NCBI RefSeq assembly: GCF_013112245.1
Contig: NZ_WVRN01000001.1
Coordinates: 1-64,000 of the forward strand
Direction: 5' to 3'
Length of the DNA stretch: 64,000 nucleotides
From: Ruegeria sp. HKCCD4315
GTDB lineage: Bacteria > Pseudomonadota > Alphaproteobacteria > Rhodobacterales > Rhodobacteraceae
The position numbers and the translations under genes were made by a program. Shown one piece after another: positions 28,826 through 36,712 of the stretch. The notes beneath the pieces were generated by a model, which saw nothing but the letters and a program-made list of their open reading frames with translations, did no database searches and had not been told where the DNA came from. Position 1 is the stretch's first letter. The number at the start of each line of letters is the position of its first letter.

Positions 28826-29438
28826 GTCAAATCCTCATGTAGAATACCGGGCAACCATTGCAGGTCGAAATTAATCTCACGTATAAGAAATGCGAATTTT
28901 GCCCCGATCCAGAGACTGATTGGGATTTAACATAAGTCGCAATTATAGAGCGTTTGGGCTCTCGTCAGCCAACCACCGCCGCACGAGAAAAACGGCCAGT
29001 CGTGAGTACACTTTCAGTGGTTACCTTGAGCCCAAGGTACAAAATGTTTCACCGGATACTAAGGTCAGCTATGCGCAGAAAGCGGACTTTGCAAAGTCTT
29101 GGGTACAGATCGTAATAGAAGTCTCTTTTCTCAGAACTCTGGGCCTAAGCATCGCTGGCTGGGGATTAGAAGCGCGAACAACGGATTCAGTTTCAAGGTT
29201 CAAATCCATCTCAGCGGATCGCCCAGAGACTGTTGATCTTCCCCGAGTTCAGAGCGGAGCGACCAGATAGAATGATGCGGCGTGAGTGACGCCAATTTAT
29301 TTCCTACCAACCCGGAGCGGGCAGGGATTGGCTCACGGCAGTTCCAGGAAGGGGCAAGATAGACGCAGAAAACAAATGGCTGAACAGAGTTCTGGACTGT
29401 GACATAGATGATCTTCGCCGAGGTTGGGTGTGGGTGAA
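28826..29438. other. Region right of the Tn7-like module
   Basis: No intact gene is seen. It contains two GTCG(C/A)AATTA-type motifs (28863, 28934) and the inverted DUF3299-related remnant (29070-29205). The remainder to 29438 shows nothing recognisable. Confidence 0.5.
29070..29205 (-). pseudogene. Decayed fragment of a DUF3299 gene 3' end, inverted relative to the gene at 21381
   Basis: Read on the minus strand, this segment translates to ESVVRASNPQPAMLRP and continues to RVLRK. The gene at 21381-22124 has ESVVRDSTSEPAMLRP and GILRK at its C-terminus. Similarity continues through its 3' flank, including the shared 14-bp palindrome GACTTTGCAAAGTC. By eye about 85% of some 135 bases match the reverse complement of 22060-22195. 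The stop codon TAG after RK has become GAG here. The upstream part of the gene is absent. Confidence 0.8.
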
Positions 29439-30176
29439 CTAGTAGTTGAAACGCAAACCCAAGCCGGCACCTTTATCGTAGGGGCGGTCGGAACCTATAC
29501 CGATTAGGAAATCAGCATAAATTGCGATGCCAGGACTGAGGTTCTTGCCAATCTGGAACTCAGCGGTCGCTGGCCAAGCATCGTTCTCCCAGTCATATGG
29601 TGCTTTGATATCCGCCTTGGCCCAATACCCATCGCCAAACGGTTGTAGCGCAATCAACCGCATCGCGGTTTGGTTTATGTCCGTCGGGCCATTGTATGAA
29701 GCAAAATGCTGGAGCAGTGGGATCAGCGTCAGCCCTGATTTTGTGTTTGCAAAGGCGAACCCGCCAAAAGGCGCAATTTGATCGGACCCGGTTCCGATCC
29801 CTTTTTCCGGGTCGCCAAAGTCCAGTATCCACTCCAGACCAATGGCCGACTTGATGGCCCACGTTTCGTTGAGCGGTCTCTGAGAAGGGAAATAGATCGC
29901 TTTGAGGCTCAATTTCTCAAAGTCAGTGAACCGAGTTCCAGTCACATCCGTTGAGTTGTAGTGTAACTCATATTTCAGTTTCAGATCAGGCCGCAGCATG
30001 TATGCGCCATCTATGAAGGCGTCCTGCTTGTCAGCACCGTTGCCCAAATCAAAATACTGATACCGGATGTCCGTGTTATTGACTGCGGCCAAAGGGTTTG
30101 AAGCGTTTTCATCGGCGATTGCTGGGGCCGCAACAATGCCAGTCGCCAATGCAAGGACAAGCGCTTGGATTTTCAT
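29439..30176 (-). CDS. Putative outer-membrane beta-barrel protein
   Basis: A 245-residue protein with a signal peptide (about 1-22, VAAPAIADE). The mature part is built of alternating amphipathic strands and ends in GLGLRFNY, with a C-terminal aromatic typical of outer-membrane barrels. The strand pattern (ADLKLKYELHYNST-like, KADIKAPYDWEND, FADFLIGIGSD-like) resembles porin or transporter barrels of about 10-12 strands. It lies downstream of a sulfatase gene (95-bp gap, same strand) and may be co-transcribed with it. Confidence 0.7.
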   Translation of the reverse strand: MKIQALVLALATGIVAAPAIADENASNPLAAVNNTDIRYQYFDLGNGADKQDAFIDGAYMLRPDLKLKYELHYNSTDVTGTRFTDFEKLSLKAIYFPSQRPLNETWAIKSAIGLEWILDFGDPEKGIGTGSDQIAPFGGFAFANTKSGLTLIPLLQHFASYNGPTDINQTAMRLIALQPFGDGYWAKADIKAPYDWENDAWPATAEFQIGKNLSPGIAIYADFLIGIGSDRPYDKGAGLGLRFNY

Positions 30177-30271
30177 ATTGTTTCCAGAATTTTTGTTGTG
30201 GATGCCAAGCCCCATATCAAGCATATCATTATCTGATGCGGGGCTTGCATTACTCTTATCAGCTTCACCTT

Positions 30272-31963
30272 TTAGTCGGGCTGAATGTCCCGCTTGGCGA
30301 CAAAGGCATCCACCGCTGCGACGGTTTCAGGACGAAGGTTCACGATACCTTCATAGGGACGTCCAGTCGCGGCCGGTTGATCGGGGTACATTTCCTTGAA
30401 TTTAAGGTGGCGGGCAATAATGCGATTAAACTCATGTCCAGCCCATGCTCCGATCTCGGTCGATACGCTCTGTTCTTCGCGGGGGTCGCGGAACAGGTTG
30501 TAGAACTTGGCCACGATAGCATTTTCACCTTTGGCCGGAACTTTGAGTTTGATGTGTTCCTTTACCACCTCTTTCAGCGAATTGATCGAGTAGATCAGTA
30601 CATGATCCCTGCGCCCATGCGTATCGCCAATAAACATCAAGGACGTCTGATCGACACCGTCAATGATCCGGTCGCGGGGGATGGCATCCATCGCTCCGCC
30701 GATACGCGCAATTGACGTGAACAAATCAGAGATATGAATAATGTCAGATACAATCGAGTCTCCCTCGATCAAGCCGGGCAGGCGGGCAAACGCGTCCACC
30801 CGAACGCCTCCTTCAGACGTATCGGCCTTGCCGCCGCGGAAGACCAGCGGCGAAAACCCACTGCCGGGGGCATACTTGGTGAAGTGACCGTTGTCGCCCA
30901 TCAAAACGATCAGGGTATTGTCCCTGAGCCCCAGCGCATCGACTTCGTTCAGAATGACCCCGATCCATTCATCCAGCTCTTCCATGCTTTCAACGAATGT
31001 ACCGCCGTTGGGTGTCGTGAACGCCTCTCTCGTCGTGCGCGTTGTCGACAGAGGGACAAGCGGCCAGTATTGCAGGAAGAACGGTTCATCCCGTTCTGCT
31101 AGCAGGCGCAACTGTTCCATCGCCTGTGCCTGATAGCGGATGTTCATTTCATTATATTTGTCCTGGGTCCATTTCTCACCCGGTTCCATATGGACTTCGC
31201 GGACCTCCCCGCCAATAACAGCTTCAAGGCCGGTAATCATGTGTCCCGGATCAGGGCGAAACCAATCATCCAGCGTGTATTTGGAGTTGTAGTTGTCTTC
31301 CCCTATGGCCATGGTGATTTCTTCCTTGGCTGCATCTTCGTTGAAGATGGCCAACTGGCCCTGCTGATGGATGGGGAACGCGGCGTAGTCAAAGCCCTGA
31401 TAAGTAGGCCAGGATTCCTGAATGTCGCCCATGTGCCATTTGCCAACATGCGAGGTGTTGTAGCCCACGGATTTCAGAACTTCGGCAATTGTGACTTCTT
31501 CATCGGCAAGGCCAAAACCTGAAATATCGACGGCGGTATCGCCCATCCCATTGCGATACGGCTGGCGACCCGTCATGAAGGCGACCCGCGACGGTGTGCA
31601 GGACGGCTCGGTATACATGCGCGCAAACCGCATGCTTTCCTCTGCGAGCGCGTTGATATTGGGCGTCGAATACCCGCGTATCGCGTTCATCTCGGGCATA
31701 CCCATGTCGCCAAAACCCATATCGTCAATAAGGATGTAGAAGATGTTTGGAGGGTTCCCTCCGTTTTTCTCACGAAAGTCGGCCAGCAGTTGGTCAACCT
31801 GTGCGTCGTTCTCGACCCAAACGGCTTCGTTTTGCTGCTTCAGCACATAGTATTCCGCATCATGCACGATATTGCTGTCCTGAGCTGCCGCCGAGATAGC
31901 GGAGCCGGCAAAGACCAGCGCGGAGAGGAACAGTTTTGATTTCATGAGATACCCCTGTTTCAT
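30272..31963 (-). CDS. Exported arylsulfatase-family protein
   Basis: A 563-residue sulfatase with a signal peptide (about 7-28, ISAAAQ). The metal-binding ILIDDMGFGDMG (D80, D81) and the sulfatase signature C122-T-P-S-R126 followed by a TGR are present. The Cys is the residue normally converted to formylglycine. Later landmarks include SHVGKWHMGD and LMGDNGHF. The substrate is unknown. The ATG at 31963 overlaps the stop of the small upstream gene by ATGA. The internal ATG at 31945 is the alternative start and directly precedes a better signal peptide. Confidence 0.93.
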   Translation of the reverse strand: MKQGYLMKSKLFLSALVFAGSAISAAAQDSNIVHDAEYYVLKQQNEAVWVENDAQVDQLLADFREKNGGNPPNIFYILIDDMGFGDMGMPEMNAIRGYSTPNINALAEESMRFARMYTEPSCTPSRVAFMTGRQPYRNGMGDTAVDISGFGLADEEVTIAEVLKSVGYNTSHVGKWHMGDIQESWPTYQGFDYAAFPIHQQGQLAIFNEDAAKEEITMAIGEDNYNSKYTLDDWFRPDPGHMITGLEAVIGGEVREVHMEPGEKWTQDKYNEMNIRYQAQAMEQLRLLAERDEPFFLQYWPLVPLSTTRTTREAFTTPNGGTFVESMEELDEWIGVILNEVDALGLRDNTLIVLMGDNGHFTKYAPGSGFSPLVFRGGKADTSEGGVRVDAFARLPGLIEGDSIVSDIIHISDLFTSIARIGGAMDAIPRDRIIDGVDQTSLMFIGDTHGRRDHVLIYSINSLKEVVKEHIKLKVPAKGENAIVAKFYNLFRDPREEQSVSTEIGAWAGHEFNRIIARHLKFKEMYPDQPAATGRPYEGIVNLRPETVAAVDAFVAKRDIQPD

Positions 31964-32166
31964 GATTTACTTGTTTTCAGACCTTCAAGGATCAGATGAT
32001 GGCAAAAGGTTGAAAGGGAGAGTTCGCTGTCTTCAGCCTGTGAGCGCAACAACTCTTTTTCGCTTTTGGTTAGCAGTGTTACGACGCGTTCGGTGCGCGC
32101 AGTATCGTCAGGCAACGATGGGCGTCCGAACCTCTTCCCTCTCGATTTGTCTGCTTTGTCTTGCAA
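31960..32166 (-). CDS. Small basic protein, possibly ribbon-helix-helix-like, coupled to the sulfatase gene
   Basis: A 68-residue protein: basic N-terminus, then RTERVVTLLTKSEKELLRSQAEDSELSLSTFCHHLILEGL. The spacing of a short strand followed by two helices resembles ribbon-helix-helix or mobilisation-protein-like DNA-binding units. It begins at TTG (no ATG is available in frame) and overlaps the sulfatase start by ATGA. A small DNA-binding protein translated just before a sulfatase is unusual. Identification is tentative. Confidence 0.6.
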   Translation of the reverse strand: MQDKADKSRGKRFGRPSLPDDTARTERVVTLLTKSEKELLRSQAEDSELSLSTFCHHLILEGLKTSKS

Positions 32167-32221
32167 TTGTCCAAGCCTACATATTCGAATAACATTTCAT
32201 GAAAACTACCTGCGGGGCGGA

Positions 32222-33178
32222 ATGGACGACATCAAAAAACGATCAGCCCCCAAAAAAACCTGCGCCCCAAACACACTTTTTTTGCAGGACCCTTCGCAAT
32301 TCCGCGAGCTGTCCCAATGGGATGTCGAGCTACGCCAAATTGAAGAGGGAACTATGAACTCTTCGGTATCCGTTTGGGCAGGTCTTGACCTTCAAATGAT
32401 TGATTTGTCGTTTGATAAGGCTGTGTACCAAACCGGTGTTTCTCGCCCTGGCATTCTAGCGTTTGGCTTACCAGACAAAGGGAGTGTACGGACTTGGCTT
32501 AACGGCTCACCCTCAGACACCGCTCTGATGAATTTTGGTAGCGGAGACCCTTTTGAAGGCGTGAGCAATTCAACGCTCACAGGCCTGACCTTTGGCATCG
32601 ACATCCGAAGGGCTCAACGGATCGCCGACGATTGCGGTCTTGATATCAGCGCCGTGCGAAATGACGCTTTAAGATCTTTCGTTAGCGACGCTGGAAAGCT
32701 TCATTCCTTAGTCAAAAACAAAGCGCGCTTTCTAATTGGATCAGCGGCCGGACCAAGCTCTGATAGTGAAGAGAGTGATATGATCTTTGAGCTTCTGGAA
32801 ATACTGGTGGTAGGCGAAAAATGGAGTGATCGGCGAAACAGTAAAAATAGAACCCGTTTAGCACAACAAGCCGTTGAGTTCATGCGGGCCCATTTGATGG
32901 ATAACGTTTCAATCGGTGAAGTATGTGCAGATACTCAGATATCCGCATGCACTCTTCGTCGCGCGTTTCAGGAAACATATGGGGTGAGCCCCAAGCAGTT
33001 TTATCTAAGAGCCCGTCTCGGTGCTGTGCGCCATGAATTGGTATCCTGCTCGCCAGAGGAGAGTATATCGGACATCGCAAACGCTTACGGATTTTGGCAC
33101 ATGGGTCAGTTCGCGCGAGACTACAGAGCACTCTTTGGACAACTGCCGACACAAACGTTGTCAGGCAAAGTGAACTGA
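32222..33178 (+). CDS. AraC-family transcriptional regulator
   Basis: A 318-residue regulator with an N-terminal domain containing QFRELSQWDVELRQIEEG, as in EutR-like AraC proteins. A C-terminal double HTH follows (VSIGEVCADTQISACTLRRAFQETYGVSPKQFYLRARL and SISDIANAYGFWHMGQFARDYRALFG). The ATG at 32222 has GGGGCGGA upstream. It is divergent from the small-protein/sulfatase operon, 55 bp away, so it probably controls sulfatase expression. Confidence 0.93.
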   Translation: MDDIKKRSAPKKTCAPNTLFLQDPSQFRELSQWDVELRQIEEGTMNSSVSVWAGLDLQMIDLSFDKAVYQTGVSRPGILAFGLPDKGSVRTWLNGSPSDTALMNFGSGDPFEGVSNSTLTGLTFGIDIRRAQRIADDCGLDISAVRNDALRSFVSDAGKLHSLVKNKARFLIGSAAGPSSDSEESDMIFELLEILVVGEKWSDRRNSKNRTRLAQQAVEFMRAHLMDNVSIGEVCADTQISACTLRRAFQETYGVSPKQFYLRARLGAVRHELVSCSPEESISDIANAYGFWHMGQFARDYRALFGQLPTQTLSGKVN

Positions 33179-33540
33179 AACAGAGCTTAGCAACAGTCTT
33201 TGGCGCAAAGTTTGTGTTAAGCAATTGTAGTTGCGGAGCCACTGTCAGAGTTCAGTGGCGAGCGACGCTGAGACCTTGGCAGTACGCGGCCTAACTTGTC
33301 CGCAACACGAGAATTGCAAAGTCGGATTTTGAAGGTCCGCTTCGGGCTGGTTGCGGTCAACCATGCTCATCGTAGAGACTGGTGGTACATCGTTCCGCAG
33401 AGCAGTGCTGGGGAAATGCTTATCCGGGGCACTTTGGTTCCTAGTAGGAGAGGCGCTTAGAAGAAGCACGCACTACTACAACGACAGTCGCCATAGACTT
33501 CTTATGTCAAATTTTGGTTAGTGGCGGCAGGTAAGCTGTA
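33179..33540. other. Intergenic region with dispersed-repeat remnant
   Basis: No gene is supported. 33311-33350 contains GAATTGCAAAGTC, then TTGAAGGTCCGCTTCGGGCTG. A closely similar segment occurs at 62477-62516. Confidence 0.45.
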
Positions 33541-34137
33541 CTAGCGGTCTGGGTCTGTATCGAGCTTGCCCCAGAGATCATCAACCATTTCTGAGAAGCC
33601 ATCATTCGAGGCCTCCTGGGGCAGTAGACCAGCTCTTCGCCGGCGTTCGACCTCGGCCATTAGTTCTTCCTCTGTGGCTGATTCAACCACATCACATCGA
33701 AGAGTTTCAATCTCGTCCGCTGTCCACGACTCAAATTTGTCAGCGTAGAAGCCTAGGGAATACGGCTCGTCATCAGAAATCTGTTTGATCACAGCATTCC
33801 AATCGTCATTCTGGTTCGATGCCTTTTCGATCCTCTCGTCTGGTTCGCGAATGGACTCACGGATCAACGGCAGCAGCTTTGCCTGAGCGCTTTCTTCACC
33901 AGCACCAGTCCCTGCAAGCCAAAGGTCTGCGATCTTGCGAACAAGCGACCAAACAGTTTGATTTCGTGGGTGGTCTTCGATTCTGCCGCCAAGGCCTCGT
34001 TCTTCAACACCGAGCTGTTCAGATGCCCTCTCATTCATGCGGATATCGTAATTAGACACGTCAGCCAGATCTGAAGCGTTCTCAGCCACAGCTCGGGCGA
34101 CCTCTTGATCACCAACATAGACAACCACCTTCAACAT
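33541..34137 (-). CDS. Unknown acidic protein, last gene of the zinc-ribbon operon
   Basis: A 198-residue acidic, mainly helical protein; no family recognised. The N-terminus (MLKVVVYVGDQEVARAVAENASDL) looks like a small alpha/beta module. The C-terminal part has an ELMAEVERRRRAGLLPQEA motif. The first 90 residues contain YDIRMNERASEQLG and VWSLVRKIADLW, which hint at a short strand-helix unit. The ATG has an AGAGG site, and the gene follows the 62-residue membrane protein by 4 bp. Confidence 0.7.
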   Translation of the reverse strand: MLKVVVYVGDQEVARAVAENASDLADVSNYDIRMNERASEQLGVEERGLGGRIEDHPRNQTVWSLVRKIADLWLAGTGAGEESAQAKLLPLIRESIREPDERIEKASNQNDDWNAVIKQISDDEPYSLGFYADKFESWTADEIETLRCDVVESATEEELMAEVERRRRAGLLPQEASNDGFSEMVDDLWGKLDTDPDR

Positions 34138-34141
34138 CCCG

Positions 34142-34330
34142 CTACCTCTTCCTTCGCCGGTTCATCACTTGGTCCAGGTGGCTGTAGTCTAGATCTCGCA
34201 TTATCCTTCGAACTCGCTCTGGATCGACTTCGCGATCTTTTCCAGCAGTGTGGACGATGTGTCTGACGTAGATCGTCAACGCGACAATGATCACGGCGGA
34301 TAAGATCAAGCTGATATGCTCCGCCCCCAT
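34142..34330 (-). CDS. Small single-span membrane protein
   Basis: A 62-residue protein. One hydrophobic span (about 5-22, ISLILSAVIIVALTIYV) is followed by a basic cytoplasmic-type tail ending MNRRRKR. It starts at ATG 34330, with a GTG at 34333 overlapping the upstream stop by one base. It is gene 7 of the minus-strand operon. Confidence 0.65.
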   Translation of the reverse strand: MGAEHISLILSAVIIVALTIYVRHIVHTAGKDREVDPERVRRIMRDLDYSHLDQVMNRRRKR

Positions 34331-34332
34331 CA

Positions 34333-34644
34333 CTAAGTCTTCTTCCTTGGGTCTTCGATCCCGAGTTCGTCGAACACGTTGCCGCTACCATCAGTGATCT
34401 CGACATAATCGTCGTCAGTCACTAGATCCCAGGTGTTCTCTTTGACCCATTCATCCCGCCATTTGGGCGCATCGGCCGGACGCTGTGCAAAATCGGCGAT
34501 TTGCTCGAAAATCATTTTGCGCAATGCAAGCCAGACCTCCGGACCCTCTTTGCGACGAGCTTGCAACTCTGCCATCAAGTCATCCAGAGGAACATCCTGC
34601 AACGGGCGCCCGAAGATCTCGTCTTCTGAAAAATCATCTGTCAT
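34333..34644 (-). CDS. Unknown small acidic protein in the zinc-ribbon operon
   Basis: A 103-residue acidic protein with helical pattern DLMAELQARRKEGPEVWLALRKMIFEQIADFAQ, then WRDEWVKENTWDLVTDDDYVEI. No family recognised. Its ATG overlaps the upstream stop by 4 bp (ATGA), and its stop abuts the next gene by one base, so it is translationally coupled on both sides. Confidence 0.7.
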   Translation of the reverse strand: MTDDFSEDEIFGRPLQDVPLDDLMAELQARRKEGPEVWLALRKMIFEQIADFAQRPADAPKWRDEWVKENTWDLVTDDDYVEITDGSGNVFDELGIEDPRKKT

Positions 34645-34796
34645 CGCTCAACATCCTCGACACTGATCGTCAAGACTAAGATCTTGTTTGGTTTTACAGT
34701 GATCTCTTTTCCTTCAATCTCTCGAAGTTTGCCGTTCACCAAAGTCTCGCAGACTACGAAAATTGGGATTTCCTCTTCTGTAGTCTCGTCACTCAT
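34641..34796 (-). CDS. Unknown 51-residue protein in the zinc-ribbon operon
   Basis: A very short protein: acidic N-terminus MSDETTEEE, then beta-rich IPIFVVCETLVNGKLREIEG and KILVLTISVEDVER. The start at 34796 overlaps the upstream gene by 8 bp and its stop overlaps the downstream start by 4 bp. These overlaps are the main support that it is real. Confidence 0.6.
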   Translation of the reverse strand: MSDETTEEEIPIFVVCETLVNGKLREIEGKEITVKPNKILVLTISVEDVER

Positions 34797-34953
34797 CTGT
34801 CTTGTCTTTCGGCTCAGCAACCTTTCGCGCCCGGATCTCATCCGCCGAGATCGGCTTGGTTAGTTTTGCTCGACCAGCCGCAATTTCAGCCTCCCGAAGT
34901 CTAAGCAAACGCAAGGTTTGTTCATCCAGCTCAACGTCGTCGTCATCACCCAT
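34789..34953 (-). CDS. Unknown 54-residue protein in the zinc-ribbon operon
   Basis: A short charged helical protein (MGDDDDVELDEQTLRLLRLREAE followed by a Lys-rich end). The ATG at 34953 overlaps the stop of the 352-residue zinc-ribbon gene by 8 bp. A longer reading to 35046 would lie inside that gene. No family recognised. Confidence 0.6.
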   Translation of the reverse strand: MGDDDDVELDEQTLRLLRLREAEIAAGRAKLTKPISADEIRARKVAEPKDKTDE

Positions 34954-36004
34954 CAGACCTCTCCCGAGTACAGTAACAGTGAGAACAGAGCACTTGAGAC
35001 CTGTCGGCTGTCCGAACGATGTCACCAACGTGGCCACACTCTTCACACGTCACACCGCATCGAAATTCCATCCAGTCAGCGCACTCCTGAATGAGATCGT
35101 GGTATCGACTGAACCCGATACAGATCTTGCCATCCTGGCCTTTCTTAATGTCCGAGATCTGAATAGTTCCAGGGTCCAGTGCCCTGAAATCCTGACGGAA
35201 GGAAAGCTTGTGGAGTGCTTGCGAAATCATGACGAGCCAGCCCTTTCCGACAGCAGGGACAAGAGATGCGCAATTCGGAGAAACGAGGTCTGGATAGTTT
35301 TCCACAATGTCCAGCCTCAGGCTGTCGGGCCAGGATTCTTCGGCGCCCTCAAATCGCCGCCGCAGAGCATCATTGTAGCACCAGCTGCAAAGCGTCGTCA
35401 CAAACCCAAGGATGCTCTGGCGTTGAGCAGAATTAGAACAACCTTCACAGGTTTGCTCAATCTGATCGACACGCCATTGAATCTCTTCACTCGTAGCCTG
35501 GTTGCAGCCCGGGCCCTCATAGACGCGCAAGCCTCCCCATTTCTGTTTGATCTGAACGATGGACGGGTGTTCATCACCAAACAGGTCGGGCTGCTCGTCG
35601 ATCAACCTCTTCACTTTCTCAAGTGCAAGCGTAAGCTGCTCCGCCCACCCGGCACGATACTCACCAAGCTGCTTGAAGACGCTTCCATGAATATCATTCC
35701 AGTCGACAACACTGCTCATCACTGACCTCCGGGCGCGCGCCTCTTTGAGATCGTGTGAAACCTGCGCCATAGCAGTCATCATATGGTCGACCACTTCGCG
35801 GTCATCACACTCGACATGCAGACCCTCGGTCGACCATGTGACGTCAGGGACGTGCGGAGCTGGGTAGTTGTGCGCCATCACCAAACGCATCTCTTCGGCG
35901 TACCAGGCGTCAAATGAGCGGAGATCAGCCGGCGCTCCATGGTCCTCGATCACACCTCGGACCTTTTCCCGGAATTCCTTCCAGCTCTTTTCGACATCAC
36001 CCAT
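34946..36004 (-). CDS. Zinc-ribbon protein, long paralogue
   Basis: A 352-residue protein of unknown function. A central module (about 145-215) has IKQKWGGLRVYEG, then zinc pair CEGC...LCSWC. A second zinc pair at the C-terminus is CEECGHVGDIVRTAD...CSHC. The same order of landmarks occurs in the shorter protein at 36187, so the two are paralogues; the longer one has an N-terminal extension and an insertion between the ribbons. It starts 3 bp after the preceding stop. A nucleic-acid or protein-binding role is only a guess from the ribbons. Confidence 0.75.
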   Translation of the reverse strand: MGDVEKSWKEFREKVRGVIEDHGAPADLRSFDAWYAEEMRLVMAHNYPAPHVPDVTWSTEGLHVECDDREVVDHMMTAMAQVSHDLKEARARRSVMSSVVDWNDIHGSVFKQLGEYRAGWAEQLTLALEKVKRLIDEQPDLFGDEHPSIVQIKQKWGGLRVYEGPGCNQATSEEIQWRVDQIEQTCEGCSNSAQRQSILGFVTTLCSWCYNDALRRRFEGAEESWPDSLRLDIVENYPDLVSPNCASLVPAVGKGWLVMISQALHKLSFRQDFRALDPGTIQISDIKKGQDGKICIGFSRYHDLIQECADWMEFRCGVTCEECGHVGDIVRTADRSQVLCSHCYCTRERSDG

Positions 36005-36007
36005 CAG

Positions 36008-36187
36008 TTACACTCTCCAGAACTTGGTCTTGTTGAGATGGAAGACCCCTCTCGAGATCTGGCAAAGGGCAATCGGCGGGACATGACCGGTGGCCAGCGA
36101 GCTCGTATTCATGAGCTTCCGGGCGTAGTCCTCATCATCGTAGTCTTCCATAATCTTATTGAAGATCACTTGTTGTTCGGCGGTCAT
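36008..36187 (-). CDS. Unknown 59-residue protein in the zinc-ribbon operon
   Basis: A short protein beginning MTAEQQVIFNKIMEDYDDEDY and ending with FHLNKTKFWRV. The ATG at 36187 overlaps the stop of the preceding zinc-ribbon gene (TGATG). No family recognised. Supported mainly by its exact fit between two genes. Confidence 0.6.
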   Translation of the reverse strand: MTAEQQVIFNKIMEDYDDEDYARKLMNTSSLATGHVPPIALCQISRGVFHLNKTKFWRV

Positions 36188-36693
36188 CACCAGTCCTTCT
36201 TCACGCATGCGGGGCACCGATTACGGTCATCCGTTCGGTCAATCTGGCCGTAATATCCGCAGACACCGCAGGTCATTCGATCTCGAACACGCTTTTTTCG
36301 AACGCCAAATAGCCGGTGCCGTTTCGGATGGCGCTTGGTCGCGACATCATGCGCGCACCAACAACACAGTGTCGTGTACCAGCCGTCCAACAGCTGGGTC
36401 TCGGCAGCGTTTGAGCAGCGCTCACAGGTACGATTTGCTCGTGCAATCGTGGCGATGATCATCGACTGGATGTGTCGATCATCACACCTGTGGTAGATGC
36501 GGAGCTCTCCCAGCTTCCCCTTGATCTGGAGGACAAAGGGGTAGGTGGCACCCTTCAGATCGCAGTATTTCTTAACCTCTGTGAAGAGCTTTGTGGTCAA
36601 GCCGGACCAGCCTTCGGGTGTTCGTCCGAGGCTCTCCTCGACCGATTGCTTGATATCGTTGAAGTCAATTGTGTTCTTCGCGTCGTCCGCCAT
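36187..36693 (-). CDS. Zinc-ribbon protein, short paralogue, first protein gene of the operon
   Basis: A 168-residue protein. After an N-terminal helical part it has LQIKGKLGELRIYH, then zinc pair CERCSN...LCCWC, a basic segment (KRHPKRHR, RKKRVRDR), and a second zinc pair CGVCGYYGQID...CPAC. The layout matches the 352-residue gene downstream. The ATG has an excellent AGGAGGAG site. It begins 19 bp after the tRNA 3' end on the same strand, so the two are probably one transcript. Function unknown. Confidence 0.78.
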   Translation of the reverse strand: MADDAKNTIDFNDIKQSVEESLGRTPEGWSGLTTKLFTEVKKYCDLKGATYPFVLQIKGKLGELRIYHRCDDRHIQSMIIATIARANRTCERCSNAAETQLLDGWYTTLCCWCAHDVATKRHPKRHRLFGVRKKRVRDRMTCGVCGYYGQIDRTDDRNRCPACVKKDW

Positions 36694-36712
36694 GTCGGAC
36701 TCCTCCTGAGAA

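Larger units (their letters stand above)
22196..29069 (+). mobile_element. Tn7-like transposition module (tnsABC-tniQ), ends not resolved
   Basis: The element is recognised from the overlapping order tnsA-tnsB-tnsC-tniQ. Limits given here are the DNA between the two inverted DUF3299-related segments (left near 22060-22195, right 29070-29205), not proven transposon ends. GTCG(C/A)AAT(T/C)A-type motifs occur at 23048-23058, 28863-28873 and 28934-28945 and might be TnsB sites. No target-site duplication was identified. The genes look more A/T-rich than the replication core. Confidence 0.7.

Noticed and set aside
34802..35725. Long plus-strand open frame (307 codons)
   Set aside because: It runs antisense to four tightly packed minus-strand genes with overlapping starts and stops, and has no recognisable protein features.
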